DNA of 64,000 bases from Candidatus Heimdallarchaeota archaeon LC_2 (GCA_001940725.1 MDVR01000020.1:16616-80615), one strand, 5' to 3'. Positions 36,608 through 50,533 are shown, counted from the first letter of the stretch. Program-made: numbers and translations. Notes: a model not told the origin generated them from the sequence alone.

Positions 36608-37966
36608 TCAATCATTTGGACACAAAATCTCGTGATAATAAGCAGTATCCTCAAGGATTGGTAGTTCGAAAGTCGTGAAAAATTGGGTGGCAAACCGTTT
36701 ATTCAAGTGGGTTACAAACTTGTCTACGCTCATCTCTTTAATGTTCTTGTCAAACCATGAATAGATACAGGAAGCAAAGATCTCCAAGTAGTTCCTCAGA
36801 GCAGTATCCCTCGGAATTTCTCTATAACCTAGCGTCGAACTAAATTTTCTTCTGAGATCAAGTTTTAAGTTACGGGTCCAGTGCGATAAACTAGGATTGA
36901 TATGAGAAAGAGAAAATGCTCTGGGACTCAAATTATGAATAATATGCCTATACGAAGGATAAAGAGGGACATAAACCATCATCATATCACCGGGTATAAG
37001 ATCGAAAGCAGTTGCTACATCACTGTGAATAATTATGACTGGCCAGTGATCCATAAAAAAATCAGATAAAGATAAATATTTGATGCTATCAATACCGGCA
37101 AAACAACCAAGAAATTCGTCAAGGTGCTCAGTAGTCTTTCTTTCAAGAGCATTGAAATCCTTAACCCCTCCTTCAATCCATTTTTTGAAGTCACTGTATG
37201 AATGTATCGAGACTTCTCCAATCATGGATGATAAATGTTTGATTGCGTTTGTTAAAAATCCGGTCTCCCAAACAAGAGCGGAAGAAGGATAATACTCCCT
37301 TAACGGGATTGGATCTCTATCCTCAAGGTGATATGAGACATGCTCAATCTCTATATAGAAGAATTCAAATCTATAGTCAAATATTTTATCGCGTTTGTGT
37401 TTACCTTTGTATCGCTCACCTGGAATTGTTGTTCTCCTATCAACTAGTAAGAATAGTTTTACTCTATCACACATACAATTAATGCTAGTGATCCCGCTCT
37501 CATCAGTTTTCATTTCTAAATTAGCAATCAATATTTTTTTATGATTGATTAAATGACGAATATTGATAGGAATGCAACCAGGACATTTGAAATCAAGAAG
37601 ATGAAGTTCAATATCAAAATTATAGGTATCTGGTCGATTTGCTATGCGTTTTAATCTGGAATTTAGTTTCCTTTCTCTTGCTTTAATTCTTTTCTCAGTC
37701 TTGTTCTTTTTTATCCTGTTGAGTTTAGATAATATCTTTTGATCAAGAAGTGATTGTTGTTCCTGGATAAACAAGTAAATTCTCTTTGCATTAGATGGGG
37801 TTAATCCTTCAATATTTTCTAAATCTTCGAGGTCGTAAACAAGTAGTTCTCCAGGAGATTCTATTATATCATTATTCAATGCCTGAAGTGTCCTCTTCTT
37901 AGCTGCTGTTGATTGAAAATGAATCTGATCAAGGAATTCTTGGAAAGAGGTGTCCGCTATTAGCAC
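36608..37966 (-). CDS. HhH-domain protein with cysteine pairs, unknown function
   Basis: 452 residues. Residues 5-68 form a helix-hairpin-helix domain (LEDLENIEGLTPSNAKRIY) that aligns with the N-terminus of the neighbouring RadA-like protein. A very basic helix follows (about 80-110). CPGC (Cys128, Cys131) and CMC (Cys164, Cys166) could bind zinc. The rest (170-452) is an unrecognised alpha/beta domain with HWPVIIIHSDVATAFDLIPGD. The start is GTG 37966, about 26 nt downstream of a TATA box (37988-37995), so the mRNA is probably leaderless. DNA binding is inferred from HhH plus basic helix. A nuclease fold is possible but no motif proves it. Confidence 0.7.
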   Translation of the reverse strand: MLIADTSFQEFLDQIHFQSTAAKKRTLQALNNDIIESPGELLVYDLEDLENIEGLTPSNAKRIYLFIQEQQSLLDQKILSKLNRIKKNKTEKRIKARERKLNSRLKRIANRPDTYNFDIELHLLDFKCPGCIPINIRHLINHKKILIANLEMKTDESGITSINCMCDRVKLFLLVDRRTTIPGERYKGKHKRDKIFDYRFEFFYIEIEHVSYHLEDRDPIPLREYYPSSALVWETGFLTNAIKHLSSMIGEVSIHSYSDFKKWIEGGVKDFNALERKTTEHLDEFLGCFAGIDSIKYLSLSDFFMDHWPVIIIHSDVATAFDLIPGDMMMVYVPLYPSYRHIIHNLSPRAFSLSHINPSLSHWTRNLKLDLRRKFSSTLGYREIPRDTALRNYLEIFASCIYSWFDKNIKEMSVDKFVTHLNKRFATQFFTTFELPILEDTAYYHEILCPND

Positions 37967-37988
37967 ACTTGTTAATAGATATCAATCG

Positions 37989-38003
37989 TATATAAGTAAA
38001 CAA
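37989..38003 (-). promoter_or_regulatory. composite promoter before the HhH/Cys gene
   Basis: On the minus strand TTGTTTACTTATATA, identical over 15 nt to the copies at 40210, 47590 and 32406. The TATA box centre is about 26 nt from the GTG start of the gene at 37966, so the transcript would be leaderless. Confidence 0.7.
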
Positions 38004-38041
38004 GGATTATTTACCAATCGAGTAGGAAAACCTCAGTAATA

Positions 38042-39190
38042 TTATTTGAATTGATGTAGGCTCTCGGATTGATTTTTGATAACATTATTGTATTCAGTAC
38101 TGCCACGCACTCCGTATTTGGATACAATTGCTTGAGCTCTGAATTTACGGTGCTGATTAGATTTAGTACAACTAATTGTGATAGGCAAGCTATTGGTCCT
38201 CTCTCTACTATATGACCAAGACGGTATGTATTTACTAACACTCTGCATCTCTCTCTGTTCAGTTTTCCTTGCTCGTGAGATAAAAAGACTCATGCTACAA
38301 AAATATTTAATGGAATATTCCAGTTTTGATATGAATTCTGGTGAAAAATGGACTTGTCCGAAATGACGTTCCAGACTGTTAGTAACAAGTGTGATGGTAC
38401 CAAAGTAATGGCCCAATTGTCTGAGATAGATGAAGAGATGATGATGTAATCTGTCTCTGTGTCCAATAGTTGACATTAATCGCCCTATTCCTTTGAAATG
38501 GCTACTTGGGTATTGATTGCCTATTATCTCGGATAGATTGTCAATTATTACCATTCCAATCTTGGCGGGATCTTGTGATTTGAGATGGGTTAGGATCTCA
38601 TCAAGATTTCGGGTGTTACTTACAAACAAGTTTTTTTCCAGTAGTGACTCACGTACTTTGTGAAACTCATTTAACACCTTCATATTTGCCAGTGGGGGCT
38701 CAAAAGATGAGTTGAAGTACAATACTCTTTTATTCCATCCACTATTTTTCCTGTACTTCATCATTTGTAGTGCTAGTGATTGGCATAGTTTGGTCTTTCC
38801 AATTCCTGGTTCACCTACAAGTTCTATAATCGATCCACTTCGGATACCCACACCATCTATTGATGTTGTAAAGTATCCAGCTCCCAATTCCTCATTCAAC
38901 TTATCGATATTGGTTTCCAAGTATTCAAATTCCTGTTTCATCTCAGATACAGGCTTCAGATTACTACCCCTTAGCCTGATTAGATGCTTGAATAATATCT
39001 TAGCTGTGCTTTCTGATATGCCCTCAATGCACTCTATCTCATCTCTATTCATCATTAGTAATTGTCGAGTTAGATGTAAATCAGCTCTTTTCAGATTTTG
39101 AAGGGCGCGATCCCTTGTGCTTGGCATCTTGAATGGTACTTCTGCGATGAATTCCTCTATATTCATGTCGAGTATTGTAATTACACTCAT
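38042..39190 (-). CDS. RadA/Rad51-like ATPase with HhH domain
   Basis: 382 residues. N-terminal HhH domain (residues 10-72, IECIEGISESTAKIL), then a RecA-type ATPase core with Walker A GEPGIGKT (126-133) and Walker B MVIIDN (213-218). FTTSIDGVGIRSGSIIELVG before the P-loop is RadA/RadB-like. The segment between (SSFEPPLAN) and the C-terminus diverge from true RadA, and the canonical polymerisation and L2 features are not clear, so I call it a RadA paralogue and not the main recombinase. It heads the three-gene unit; the following gene has the same type of HhH N-terminus. Upstream is a variant of the island promoter, placing the transcription start within a few bases of the ATG. Confidence 0.82.
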   Translation of the reverse strand: MSVITILDMNIEEFIAEVPFKMPSTRDRALQNLKRADLHLTRQLLMMNRDEIECIEGISESTAKILFKHLIRLRGSNLKPVSEMKQEFEYLETNIDKLNEELGAGYFTTSIDGVGIRSGSIIELVGEPGIGKTKLCQSLALQMMKYRKNSGWNKRVLYFNSSFEPPLANMKVLNEFHKVRESLLEKNLFVSNTRNLDEILTHLKSQDPAKIGMVIIDNLSEIIGNQYPSSHFKGIGRLMSTIGHRDRLHHHLFIYLRQLGHYFGTITLVTNSLERHFGQVHFSPEFISKLEYSIKYFCSMSLFISRARKTEQREMQSVSKYIPSWSYSRERTNSLPITISCTKSNQHRKFRAQAIVSKYGVRGSTEYNNVIKNQSESLHQFK

Positions 39191-39213
39191 GGAATAATAA
39201 TATGTAGTGAATA

Positions 39214-39229
39214 TTATATAAGTGAAATC
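39214..39229 (-). promoter_or_regulatory. composite promoter variant before the RadA-like gene
   Basis: Minus strand: TGATTTCACTTATATAA, which shares TTNAC-TTATATAA-like spacing with the other island promoters but differs in the upstream half. TATA centre about 27 nt from the ATG at 39190. Confidence 0.5.
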
Positions 39230-39390
39230 AGAATTATGGATTAAAAGTACATATTGGCGATTACATTATTTTTTGTCGGCGCTAACATAATTGATCCTTA
39301 GATCTATCAGTATCAAGAATAATTGGACAAGAAATCAAATTCAACTATTGTCAATAAAAATAAATTCAACGATCTTGAGGGGAATTAGTA

Positions 39391-40188
39391 TTATTCATAG
39401 AAAGAAAATACTATCTTATTGTTCTTTAAATAAATAAACAAATCCAACTCGTTTTCGTGCTTCTTAATTCGTTCATAGGCTGTAGGTGGAAAATTGACAC
39501 GAACAGATCCGTCATTGTTGGAATAGATACCTCTGGATTCAGTAAACTTGAGTTCCTTATCTATATCATGATCATATACAATAAAAAGGATTTTCGTGTT
39601 CGAATTCGACAATTCGATTCTGACCGTATATTCACCTTCTTTATTCTGTAAAAAATGATAGACTTTTTTTGCAATAGTAAAACGATAGATGGTATTTTTC
39701 TTGCTGGATCTTCTGCTTCTGATCTTGAATAAACTGCGTTCTGTACGATATAAGCAATTTTCTTCTTCCTTGAGTGATAATTCTTCTGGAGATAATGTTG
39801 AATCAATAAGCAATTTATCCAACAACTCTATTCTTGTTTTAAAATCCCCCTCCCGTTCCAATTTTTGATAGATACCACGACAAAAACGACGAACTGATTT
39901 GTTGGGAACCTTGGCGATACAATCCTTCGCCAATGAAAGATAATCATCTTCTGCATATATTTCAAGCGGGTTATAGTATTCATTGCTAAATTGTTCTTCA
40001 AAGAGATCGAATAATGTCAATAGATTTAGTTTATTCACCCCAGAGATATCAACTCGTAGTGTAATATTATCAAATCTTAGAACTGCAACCATGCCCTCAT
40101 CTACAAAGATGTTGCCTGGGAAAAAATTATCTAACCTTATAATAACAGGTTCATCAAAATCCATCATATCCATCATTGATTCATTCAT
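39391..40188 (-). CDS. protein of unknown function
   Basis: About 265 residues; the methionine-rich N-terminus (MNESMMDMMDF) offers several starts. The TATA box at 40210-40217 would put transcription start near 40188, so the first ATG (40194) is too close and the second (40188) or a later one is used. N-terminal part is strand-rich (VAVLRFDNITLRVDISG), the middle is helical and basic (FKIRSRRSSKK), the C-terminus is strand-rich. No family recognised. Confidence 0.6.
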   Translation of the reverse strand: MNESMMDMMDFDEPVIIRLDNFFPGNIFVDEGMVAVLRFDNITLRVDISGVNKLNLLTLFDLFEEQFSNEYYNPLEIYAEDDYLSLAKDCIAKVPNKSVRRFCRGIYQKLEREGDFKTRIELLDKLLIDSTLSPEELSLKEEENCLYRTERSLFKIRSRRSSKKNTIYRFTIAKKVYHFLQNKEGEYTVRIELSNSNTKILFIVYDHDIDKELKFTESRGIYSNNDGSVRVNFPPTAYERIKKHENELDLFIYLKNNKIVFSFYE

Positions 40189-40209
40189 GCACATATTTAG
40201 GTTTTAATT

Positions 40210-40225
40210 TTATATAAGTAAACAA
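40210..40225 (-). promoter_or_regulatory. composite promoter before the 39391 gene
   Basis: Minus strand TTGTTTACTTATATAA, an exact match to the copies at 47590-47605 and 32406-32421. Confidence 0.7.
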
Positions 40226-40438
40226 CTTTCATTTTGTCAATTATGATTTATTGTCGGTACGGATTCTGTCACTCTGGTAAAATTGTGATTATCTATAATA
40301 ATGTAGAAAATTTAGTCGTTACGGAAACGGCTACTATCAGTTTCTTATTGCAATTAAAGGCTTGTATAAGGGGTAAGCAAGGATCGATCTAATCCATGAT
40401 TTCGATCATATGAAAATTGATGTAACTCGAAGCAACCC

Positions 40439-41338
40439 TTAATTTAATTTAGATGAATCTAGATCGTCCAATAGTTTTCTACCAAATCCATGATTAAATT
40501 TCGTTGGTTTACCCCACTTTTTACGAGTTAAATACACATAAATGACAATATTGACAATTAGTAGTGAATATGCAATAAGTTGTTCAATGGAGAAAAAACC
40601 ATCTTGCTCTTTGAATGGCTCATCAAGATTATAAAGTTCCTGAGTAAGGATATCATATTGGTATCTTCGTGTTATATGGTGATCCTGATCCTTGGATTCC
40701 CTGGTTTCATTAATACTGACAATTTCTCTATTTAGATAGAGAAGGATACCCGAATCCCGGTCATAGGTCATCTTGGTCGTCGTGTAAACTCCTTGAGTTC
40801 GATTTTTTGATGTATCACCAAAAAATAATCCTTCCGCTGAAATCATTTCAATCTCAGCTACCTCTTGATTTTCGGCATACTTATACTCTACATCGAGGAA
40901 ATCTGAGGAATTAGAATTAAATGAGTACTTGTAAATAGATCCGAAGTTACTGAAGTACTCCCAATCTGTCACAATAACAATTGCACCTGGATAATAGGGG
41001 TTAACCTCGTATCTATCATCTCTGTAACCTAATATTTCACCAGAATGAGTAAAGTACACCATATTGTTTGGATCATGAATTTGATCATTAAATTCATTTT
41101 CAGATGCAATCAGATAAGTATTTATCGATTTGTAGATCGAATTTTCTTGGATGAGAAATTCAAAGTACTCCTCATCTCCCATAGGTGGCCCCCCAATAGC
41201 ATAGGTAATATCTGCAGTTTTATACTTCAAGGTGGTTCCGCTATCGATCCTGAGTAGGTTATTATTTCCTGACGCTTGGGCTCTGGTAAGTAATGAGAGA
41301 AATAATATTCCAATTATGATTAGGTGATTGTATCTCAT
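40439..41338 (-). CDS. secreted, membrane-anchored protein, unknown
   Basis: 299 residues. N-terminal signal peptide (LIIIGILFLSLLTRAQASG), an extracellular strand-rich body with GTTLKYKTADITYAIGG at its start, and a C-terminal helix (QLIAYSLLIVNIVIYVYL) with the basic stop-transfer TRKKWGKPTK. This gives a type I topology. No known domain; the beginning of the body recalls lipoprotein-like beta-sandwich proteins, but only vaguely. TTCTTATATA lies 15-25 nt upstream of the ATG. Confidence 0.6.
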   Translation of the reverse strand: MRYNHLIIIGILFLSLLTRAQASGNNNLLRIDSGTTLKYKTADITYAIGGPPMGDEEYFEFLIQENSIYKSINTYLIASENEFNDQIHDPNNMVYFTHSGEILGYRDDRYEVNPYYPGAIVIVTDWEYFSNFGSIYKYSFNSNSSDFLDVEYKYAENQEVAEIEMISAEGLFFGDTSKNRTQGVYTTTKMTYDRDSGILLYLNREIVSINETRESKDQDHHITRRYQYDILTQELYNLDEPFKEQDGFFSIEQLIAYSLLIVNIVIYVYLTRKKWGKPTKFNHGFGRKLLDDLDSSKLN

Positions 41339-41563
41339 ATAGATATATAATATTGAATTGTATATAAGAAAAAAAAATTAGTCGATAGTTGTAATCGATT
41401 TCTCAAACCATCATATCTATCATCAACAAGATAGATGATGATTTTCCGATCCCTCATATAACATGGTACTTATGGACATACGAATATATCTAGATCAATT
41501 TTATATTAACAAATAAGGAAAATCGATCAAAGGATCCATCACTCAATTGAGTCTTACAAAATA

Positions 41564-42064
41564 TTAACTGACAGACATTTTCTCCACATTCTTTTCAACA
41601 ATCTTCTTAATCTTTCCCAGGATAACTTTCATTAACAGATGTATATCTTTCTTATACCCACCAAATCTTGTGCTAATTAAATTGTTACTATTATCAAAGT
41701 GATGGATAATCATACCAGATCTCATGGAAAGATATACACCAGCAAACGCAATAGCAATTGAAATGTAAAATCCCATCATGAAATGTAATTTAGAAAGACC
41801 GACGTTTTCTTCGTAAATTATTATGAGTGCGACAAGAGGTGTGGTCAGATATAGCAAAAAATTACCAAGTTTCTTATATTGGTCCAAATCATCAACCTTC
41901 TTGATCTTTTCGTATCTGATAGATTTTTCAATCTGCTGATCATTTGAGACAAAGTTTAGAGTCTCGTCCCAAGAGGTCATTACGCCTTTATTGCCATCAC
42001 ATTTTATTCGACAAAGGTAATGTTGTATTTTCATTTTCATCTTACCAAAGAAAATTCCTGTCAT
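41564..42064 (-). CDS. two-helix membrane protein, unknown
   Basis: 166 residues. The soluble N-terminal 70 residues (DETLNFVSNDQQIEKS) are followed by two membrane helices (LGNFLLYLTTPLVALIII and FMMGFYISIAIAFAGVYL) and a C-terminal basic helix (LLMKVILGKIKKIVEKNV). Resembles small membrane-anchored proteins with a cytoplasmic helical tail. No family recognised. TTCTTATATAG upstream is a TATA candidate. Confidence 0.55.
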   Translation of the reverse strand: MTGIFFGKMKMKIQHYLCRIKCDGNKGVMTSWDETLNFVSNDQQIEKSIRYEKIKKVDDLDQYKKLGNFLLYLTTPLVALIIIYEENVGLSKLHFMMGFYISIAIAFAGVYLSMRSGMIIHHFDNSNNLISTRFGGYKKDIHLLMKVILGKIKKIVEKNVEKMSVS

Positions 42065-42293
42065 AATAATAAATAAAACAAATTCTATATAAGAAACAAA
42101 ACCAATTGATATTGTGTCGGTACGGAAATGGTTGAAATAGATGGAAACTGATTATTCCAGCCTTCTATCAATCGATTGATTTTATTATTGCAATTAATAT
42201 TATCAGATATTATTTTACTTGTTTATTTAAATAAGAATTGAAGTATAGTAAGTACAGTAGTATGATGAATGTATCAATTATAGAGGAAATGTT

Positions 42294-43211
42294 ATGATTG
42301 AAGGTAAATTAGGTTATGAAAGCGAGAAGCCAGAAATGAAATATCAGAGATCAAGTGAAATAGACAATTACACACAAGCTCATCACTTTCCCGGATTTAT
42401 TAAGACTGAGGAAATAACCAAGCTTATCGAGATTACTCAGAATTTGGCAGAGATCATGAATTTATCTGAAAAGGATTGTGAAATAATATACAAAACTTAT
42501 GTGAAGATAACTCAAAGAATCAGAGACAGTCAAAATGGCATAGTTTATTTCTCAGCCAAATACACAATCACATTGTTAAATGCCTTCAGGGTTAATCATC
42601 ATTTGAGAAGCAGGCATATATTAGAATACAAGGATCTGATGAAAATTCTGCCGATATTGGGAATCAATAAGAATACGCGAACGCAAAATTTTGGGTTACA
42701 GCTTATAGAATTCGACTATAGAAAATATCGCTACAATATTGATGAATATGCAGTCTTGTACTGGGATATCTTGCTATCCTCACCACGATTTAAGCCTCAT
42801 CTGAAGAAATTGGGAATAAATAGTAATAAGTTTTTGACCATACTAGAAATTATATTCCAGGAGACAAAAAATAAGTATCCATCAGATCCATCAGCAATTC
42901 ATTCAAAATCCAAATTTTCCTATGTCCTGAATCTGTTTATATCATGTTATCAGTTGATCGATCGCCCCAATAATACGAACACTGAGAAATCAACAAATGA
43001 TATTGCAGATGAGCAAGCCAATAAGACAGACATTGAATCAGATCTGAGATTTACTATTGCGGAAATAATATTTGAGAATAAAATGTTAATAGGAAGTTTG
43101 ATTGGAATAGATCGTAGATTTAGAAGTGATGTCAAATTTGATAAACTGAAGAGTGAACTTAGTCTGGACAATGAATTGATGTTGAAGATAAAGGCAGAAT
43201 TCAATCAATAA
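42294..43211 (+). CDS. helical protein of unknown function
   Basis: 305 residues and the only plus-strand gene in this part of the island. Two helical blocks (about 35-120 and 135-215) have a faint cyclin-fold look, for example YFSAKYTITLLNAFR followed by ILEYKDLMKILPIL, as in TFB core repeats, but there is no zinc ribbon and I would not call it a transcription factor. A disordered linker (PNNTNTEKSTND) precedes a C-terminal helical unit. The start is ATG 42294 shortly after GAGGAAATG. It converges on the giant gene with a 14-bp gap. Confidence 0.55.
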   Translation: MIEGKLGYESEKPEMKYQRSSEIDNYTQAHHFPGFIKTEEITKLIEITQNLAEIMNLSEKDCEIIYKTYVKITQRIRDSQNGIVYFSAKYTITLLNAFRVNHHLRSRHILEYKDLMKILPILGINKNTRTQNFGLQLIEFDYRKYRYNIDEYAVLYWDILLSSPRFKPHLKKLGINSNKFLTILEIIFQETKNKYPSDPSAIHSKSKFSYVLNLFISCYQLIDRPNNTNTEKSTNDIADEQANKTDIESDLRFTIAEIIFENKMLIGSLIGIDRRFRSDVKFDKLKSELSLDNELMLKIKAEFNQ

Positions 43212-43225
43212 GGTAATAAATTATT

Positions 43226-47563
<4,338 letters not shown>

Positions 47564-47589
47564 AGCTATGTAAATTTAACGACTGAATA

Positions 47590-47605
47590 TTATATAAGTA
47601 AACAA
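47590..47605 (-). promoter_or_regulatory. composite promoter before the giant gene
   Basis: Minus strand TTGTTTACTTATATAA, exact match to the copies at 40210-40225 and 32406-32421. TATA box is 27-34 nt from the ATG at 47563. Confidence 0.7.
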
Positions 47606-47639
47606 TATTTAATTGATCGAACTAGCTTATCTCATTAAA

Positions 47640-47770
47640 CCAATCAATTAATTGAATAGTAATTTGTTCTTTTAACTTTGATTTTAAGTCATGCTAAATT
47701 AATATATCAAAAGCTTCGATGTTAAAAATTCTATGAAATGCGTATTATGCTCATAATGTGCATTTAAGTG
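47640..47770. repeat. dispersed repeat related to the right-end tandem repeat
   Basis: Shares long stretches with 62715-62850 and its tandem copies, including ATCAAAAGC, ATGTTAAAAATT and GAAATGCGTATTATGCTCAT, in the same orientation. Includes the small palindrome ATTATG-CT-CATAAT. Differences in the shared part change codons freely, so it is probably non-coding. The rest of 47606-47910 holds nothing that I can name. Confidence 0.6.
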
Positions 47771-47910
47771 ATCGATCGAATGTTTACATCAATCTCACTC
47801 ACAAAATTTCCAATGCTTGATGTATTGGTTTAAAGGGTTATTAATTATCCTTTTTTACGGGATGAATGGGTATTCTGTCAAAGTCATTGAGATAATAAAG
47901 ATGTTATATA

Positions 47911-49746
47911 TTATTCAGTTGAACTTAGAGAAGAAAATTTGAAGAATAAGTCAAAAATTATCTGATCAACTGAAAAATAAAACTCTTCATTCCAAGCTTC
48001 AGGAATATTTGCTCCATTAAGTAAATCATACAACATTAAAATTGAAATATTCATATGTTTGTAGGTTAATTCAAAATTTGTGTCATCGATATTTTTTGCA
48101 AACATGATAAAAGAGAACTCTAAGAGATCGTGAATAATCAAAGAAGCATTTCCATATTTAATCGTATCAACAATTTCATTTGATTGAAGAATTTCTCGGC
48201 TAAAAATGTTTAATGATGTAATGAATTTAACTAGAACCTCATCACTAAGGTCAACTTGTTCTCCTCCATCGAACCACAACTTACTATAGAAAGGATGGTT
48301 GTTACGAATGATGAAGATTCCAAGTAATGTAGGAACATTCATTTCTAAATATGAAACAGGATGTAACCGCATTAATGATCTAGCTATTGCTGTTTGCTGA
48401 TATGAGAATCTTAAATTTAATGGACTAGGAATTAATGAATTGTTCTTAATTATACTTGCCACTTCAACTGTATTCTTGATCCATTTATGAATTTGCTCTC
48501 TTGTATTTTCCAAAGTGAGAATGATGTCTATAACTCCGGATGATATTATTTTTTTCAAAACCTCACTATCCAGCTGATCCAACATCCCCACTATTTGGAC
48601 CCGAGGAGAAATATCTTTTATCTGAGTTGAAAGGGATAAAGGAGACAAATTACTTTGAAGTAATGGATTTATTATAACAAGATCAATATTGTGATCAGAT
48701 ATTAATGATAATAGATCTTCATGAAATTGAACGAAGAAGAATTCTTTCCTACCTTTTTGATTAGTTAGTATCTCGATAAGTAAATCTGATGATTTACCGT
48801 AAAATACAACATTTATTAGATCTGAAAATTGCTTTTTTGATTTTCTATGCGTATCTACTAAGGTTTCCAAGGTATTCTTGACAAATAAATCCTCCTTTTT
48901 TGAAATAGATTTATTAGTTGAAATTATTGGATATATTTTATCTATCAGTTCCTCAACCACTGAATTAGCAAATTTTTCAGCTTTTGAAATATTGTACTTG
49001 GTAATATTTTTGAAAAGTATTGAAATTTGTAAATCATCGCCAAAATGGAAAATAACTGAAATAGCACCAAAATTAATTTCTTTAATTTTTTCATTTGATG
49101 AAAACATATTTTGTCCCATAATTGTAATTGCTGACAAGTAAATTGCAAATAACATTTTATTTGTCTCAAACATCTCTTCAAGGAATATTTGAAATCGAAC
49201 ATTAGTCTTGTATGAAACAATGAGGCCAACAAAATCAAATACTATGAATGGATTATCTATCTCTAAATTTTGATCTTGTAACAAAAAGTAAGCTGGACTA
49301 CGGATTGGTGGAGTTCTAATCATTTGGTTCATCAAATGATTAATTTGGGTTCTTGCTTGTTGTAGTTTAATACTTGAAATAATTCTATCTTTATCAATAG
49401 GGACTGTTATAATTTCATCAACGGATCCTTGGTTGATAAATAATTGGAAGAGTTCTTCATTATAAAATGGAGAAATTACAATTATTCTTGTTGAAGAATG
49501 ATTAAGTCTAACAACCCTTGAAAAACTAACTGCATCAATATTTGGAGGGTTATGATCTAAGATTACAACTGAAAATTGCCATTGCAATAATAAAATTACT
49601 GCATCTTTGAAATTGCTTACATGAACAATACAGGTAGCCGAAATTAGTTCGTGTAAATAATTCATTAACTCGACGCTTGTAGCAGAATCTCCAATTAGTA
49701 ATAAATTAGATTCATCTATCGACTTTTCATCTACAGTTGATGCCAT
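47911..49746 (-). CDS. duplicated receiver/longin-like signalling protein
   Basis: About 611 residues from ATG 49746. Unit 1: receiver-like domain (about 12-120) with Asp64 in VVILDHNPP and SPFYNEE, but the usual lysine-proline is VP in IITVPID, so it may not be phosphorylated. Then a longin/roadblock-like alpha/beta unit (FIVFDFVGLIVSYKTN to VVEELIDKIYP, about 165-290). Unit 2: a second receiver-like fold (NVVFYGKSSDLL, LVIINPLL, with no acceptor Asp), then another longin-like unit (LLGIFIIRNNHPFYSKLW to LMLYDLL). So the protein looks like an internal duplication. Longin and roadblock domains are abundant in Asgard archaea. It probably senses or scaffolds and is not a classic response regulator: no output DNA-binding domain. 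Confidence 0.6.
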   Translation of the reverse strand: MASTVDEKSIDESNLLLIGDSATSVELMNYLHELISATCIVHVSNFKDAVILLLQWQFSVVILDHNPPNIDAVSFSRVVRLNHSSTRIIVISPFYNEELFQLFINQGSVDEIITVPIDKDRIISSIKLQQARTQINHLMNQMIRTPPIRSPAYFLLQDQNLEIDNPFIVFDFVGLIVSYKTNVRFQIFLEEMFETNKMLFAIYLSAITIMGQNMFSSNEKIKEINFGAISVIFHFGDDLQISILFKNITKYNISKAEKFANSVVEELIDKIYPIISTNKSISKKEDLFVKNTLETLVDTHRKSKKQFSDLINVVFYGKSSDLLIEILTNQKGRKEFFFVQFHEDLLSLISDHNIDLVIINPLLQSNLSPLSLSTQIKDISPRVQIVGMLDQLDSEVLKKIISSGVIDIILTLENTREQIHKWIKNTVEVASIIKNNSLIPSPLNLRFSYQQTAIARSLMRLHPVSYLEMNVPTLLGIFIIRNNHPFYSKLWFDGGEQVDLSDEVLVKFITSLNIFSREILQSNEIVDTIKYGNASLIIHDLLEFSFIMFAKNIDDTNFELTYKHMNISILMLYDLLNGANIPEAWNEEFYFSVDQIIFDLFFKFSSLSSTE

Positions 49747-49755
49747 TAATATCAA

Positions 49756-50130
49756 TTCTTCATTACTTAGTTTAGTCTATCATTAAATTAGTTTTACTTC
49801 AAGGTGTGAATAATTATTATTATAATTTAATATGATATTTATTTATTAGATCTTTGAAATTTTATCATATTCAATATTACAAAGGTAAGCACAATAATTC
49901 TAATCTCTTATTTCCTATAAATATTAAATTAATTTGAAGTTCTCAACATATAGTAAACCAGCTAAACCAGCTCCAATGAATACTCCTACTCATCTTAGCA
50001 GTACTATTGGGAGATTTATCTTGCCTTGATCGACGACAAGGTTAATAATTAACAGAGAAAAAAATATCAGCAGAAAAAATTCTCCCCTTAACTTAACTAC
50101 TCTTCTCGTATTTATCCATTTCCTTGGATC
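49756..50130. other. intergenic, no gene found
   Basis: AT-rich sequence between the receiver/longin gene and the DUF285 fragment. Contains no frame that I would defend; a stretch near 49940-50040 may be gene debris. Confidence 0.4.
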
Positions 50131-50418
50131 CATACGATCGACAAATTTCTCCGTAATCTCACCAGTATGTTCGCTGGTTCATCCTCTTTCAATCAGCCTA
50201 TTGGTAACTGGGATGTGTTTAGTGTTATCGATATGTCCAATATGTTCGTGGGTGCCCTTTCCTTCAATCAACCTATTGGTAATTGGGATGTGTCTAATGT
50301 CATTTATATGGGATTTATGTTCTTTGAAGCCTCTTCCTTCAATCAACCTCTGAATAGTGGGAATGTTTCTAGTGTCGATCGATCTCCAACCCGAGTATCT
50401 AGAGCTTTTGCTATATAA
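50131..50418 (+). pseudogene. DUF285/BspA-like surface repeat fragment
   Basis: Three copies of the 25-residue repeat FNQPIGNWDVSNVxxMxxMF (as SSFNQPIGNWDVFSV, LSFNQPIGNWDVSNV and SSFNQPLNSGNVSSV) typical of DUF285/BspA-type surface proteins. There is no signal peptide or anchor and only three repeats, then a non-matching tail and stop, so it is a fragment of a larger surface protein. In-frame residues upstream of ATG 50167 (LRNLTSMF) still look like repeat, which supports truncation. Its neighbour is a transposase remnant. Confidence 0.75.
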
Positions 50419-50533
50419 CTAGATACTCACTTTTGTTGTTGAGCTACTTTATTTATTTGGGGGTAGACACATCACTTTTCAATTGCAACCTTAGAAGCTA
50501 ATTATACAAAAATCTAGAGTTTCAAATTAACTT

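Noticed and set aside
42294..43211. TFB-like transcription factor
   Set aside because: Only a faint helical resemblance to cyclin repeats, no zinc ribbon or B-reader; not claimed.
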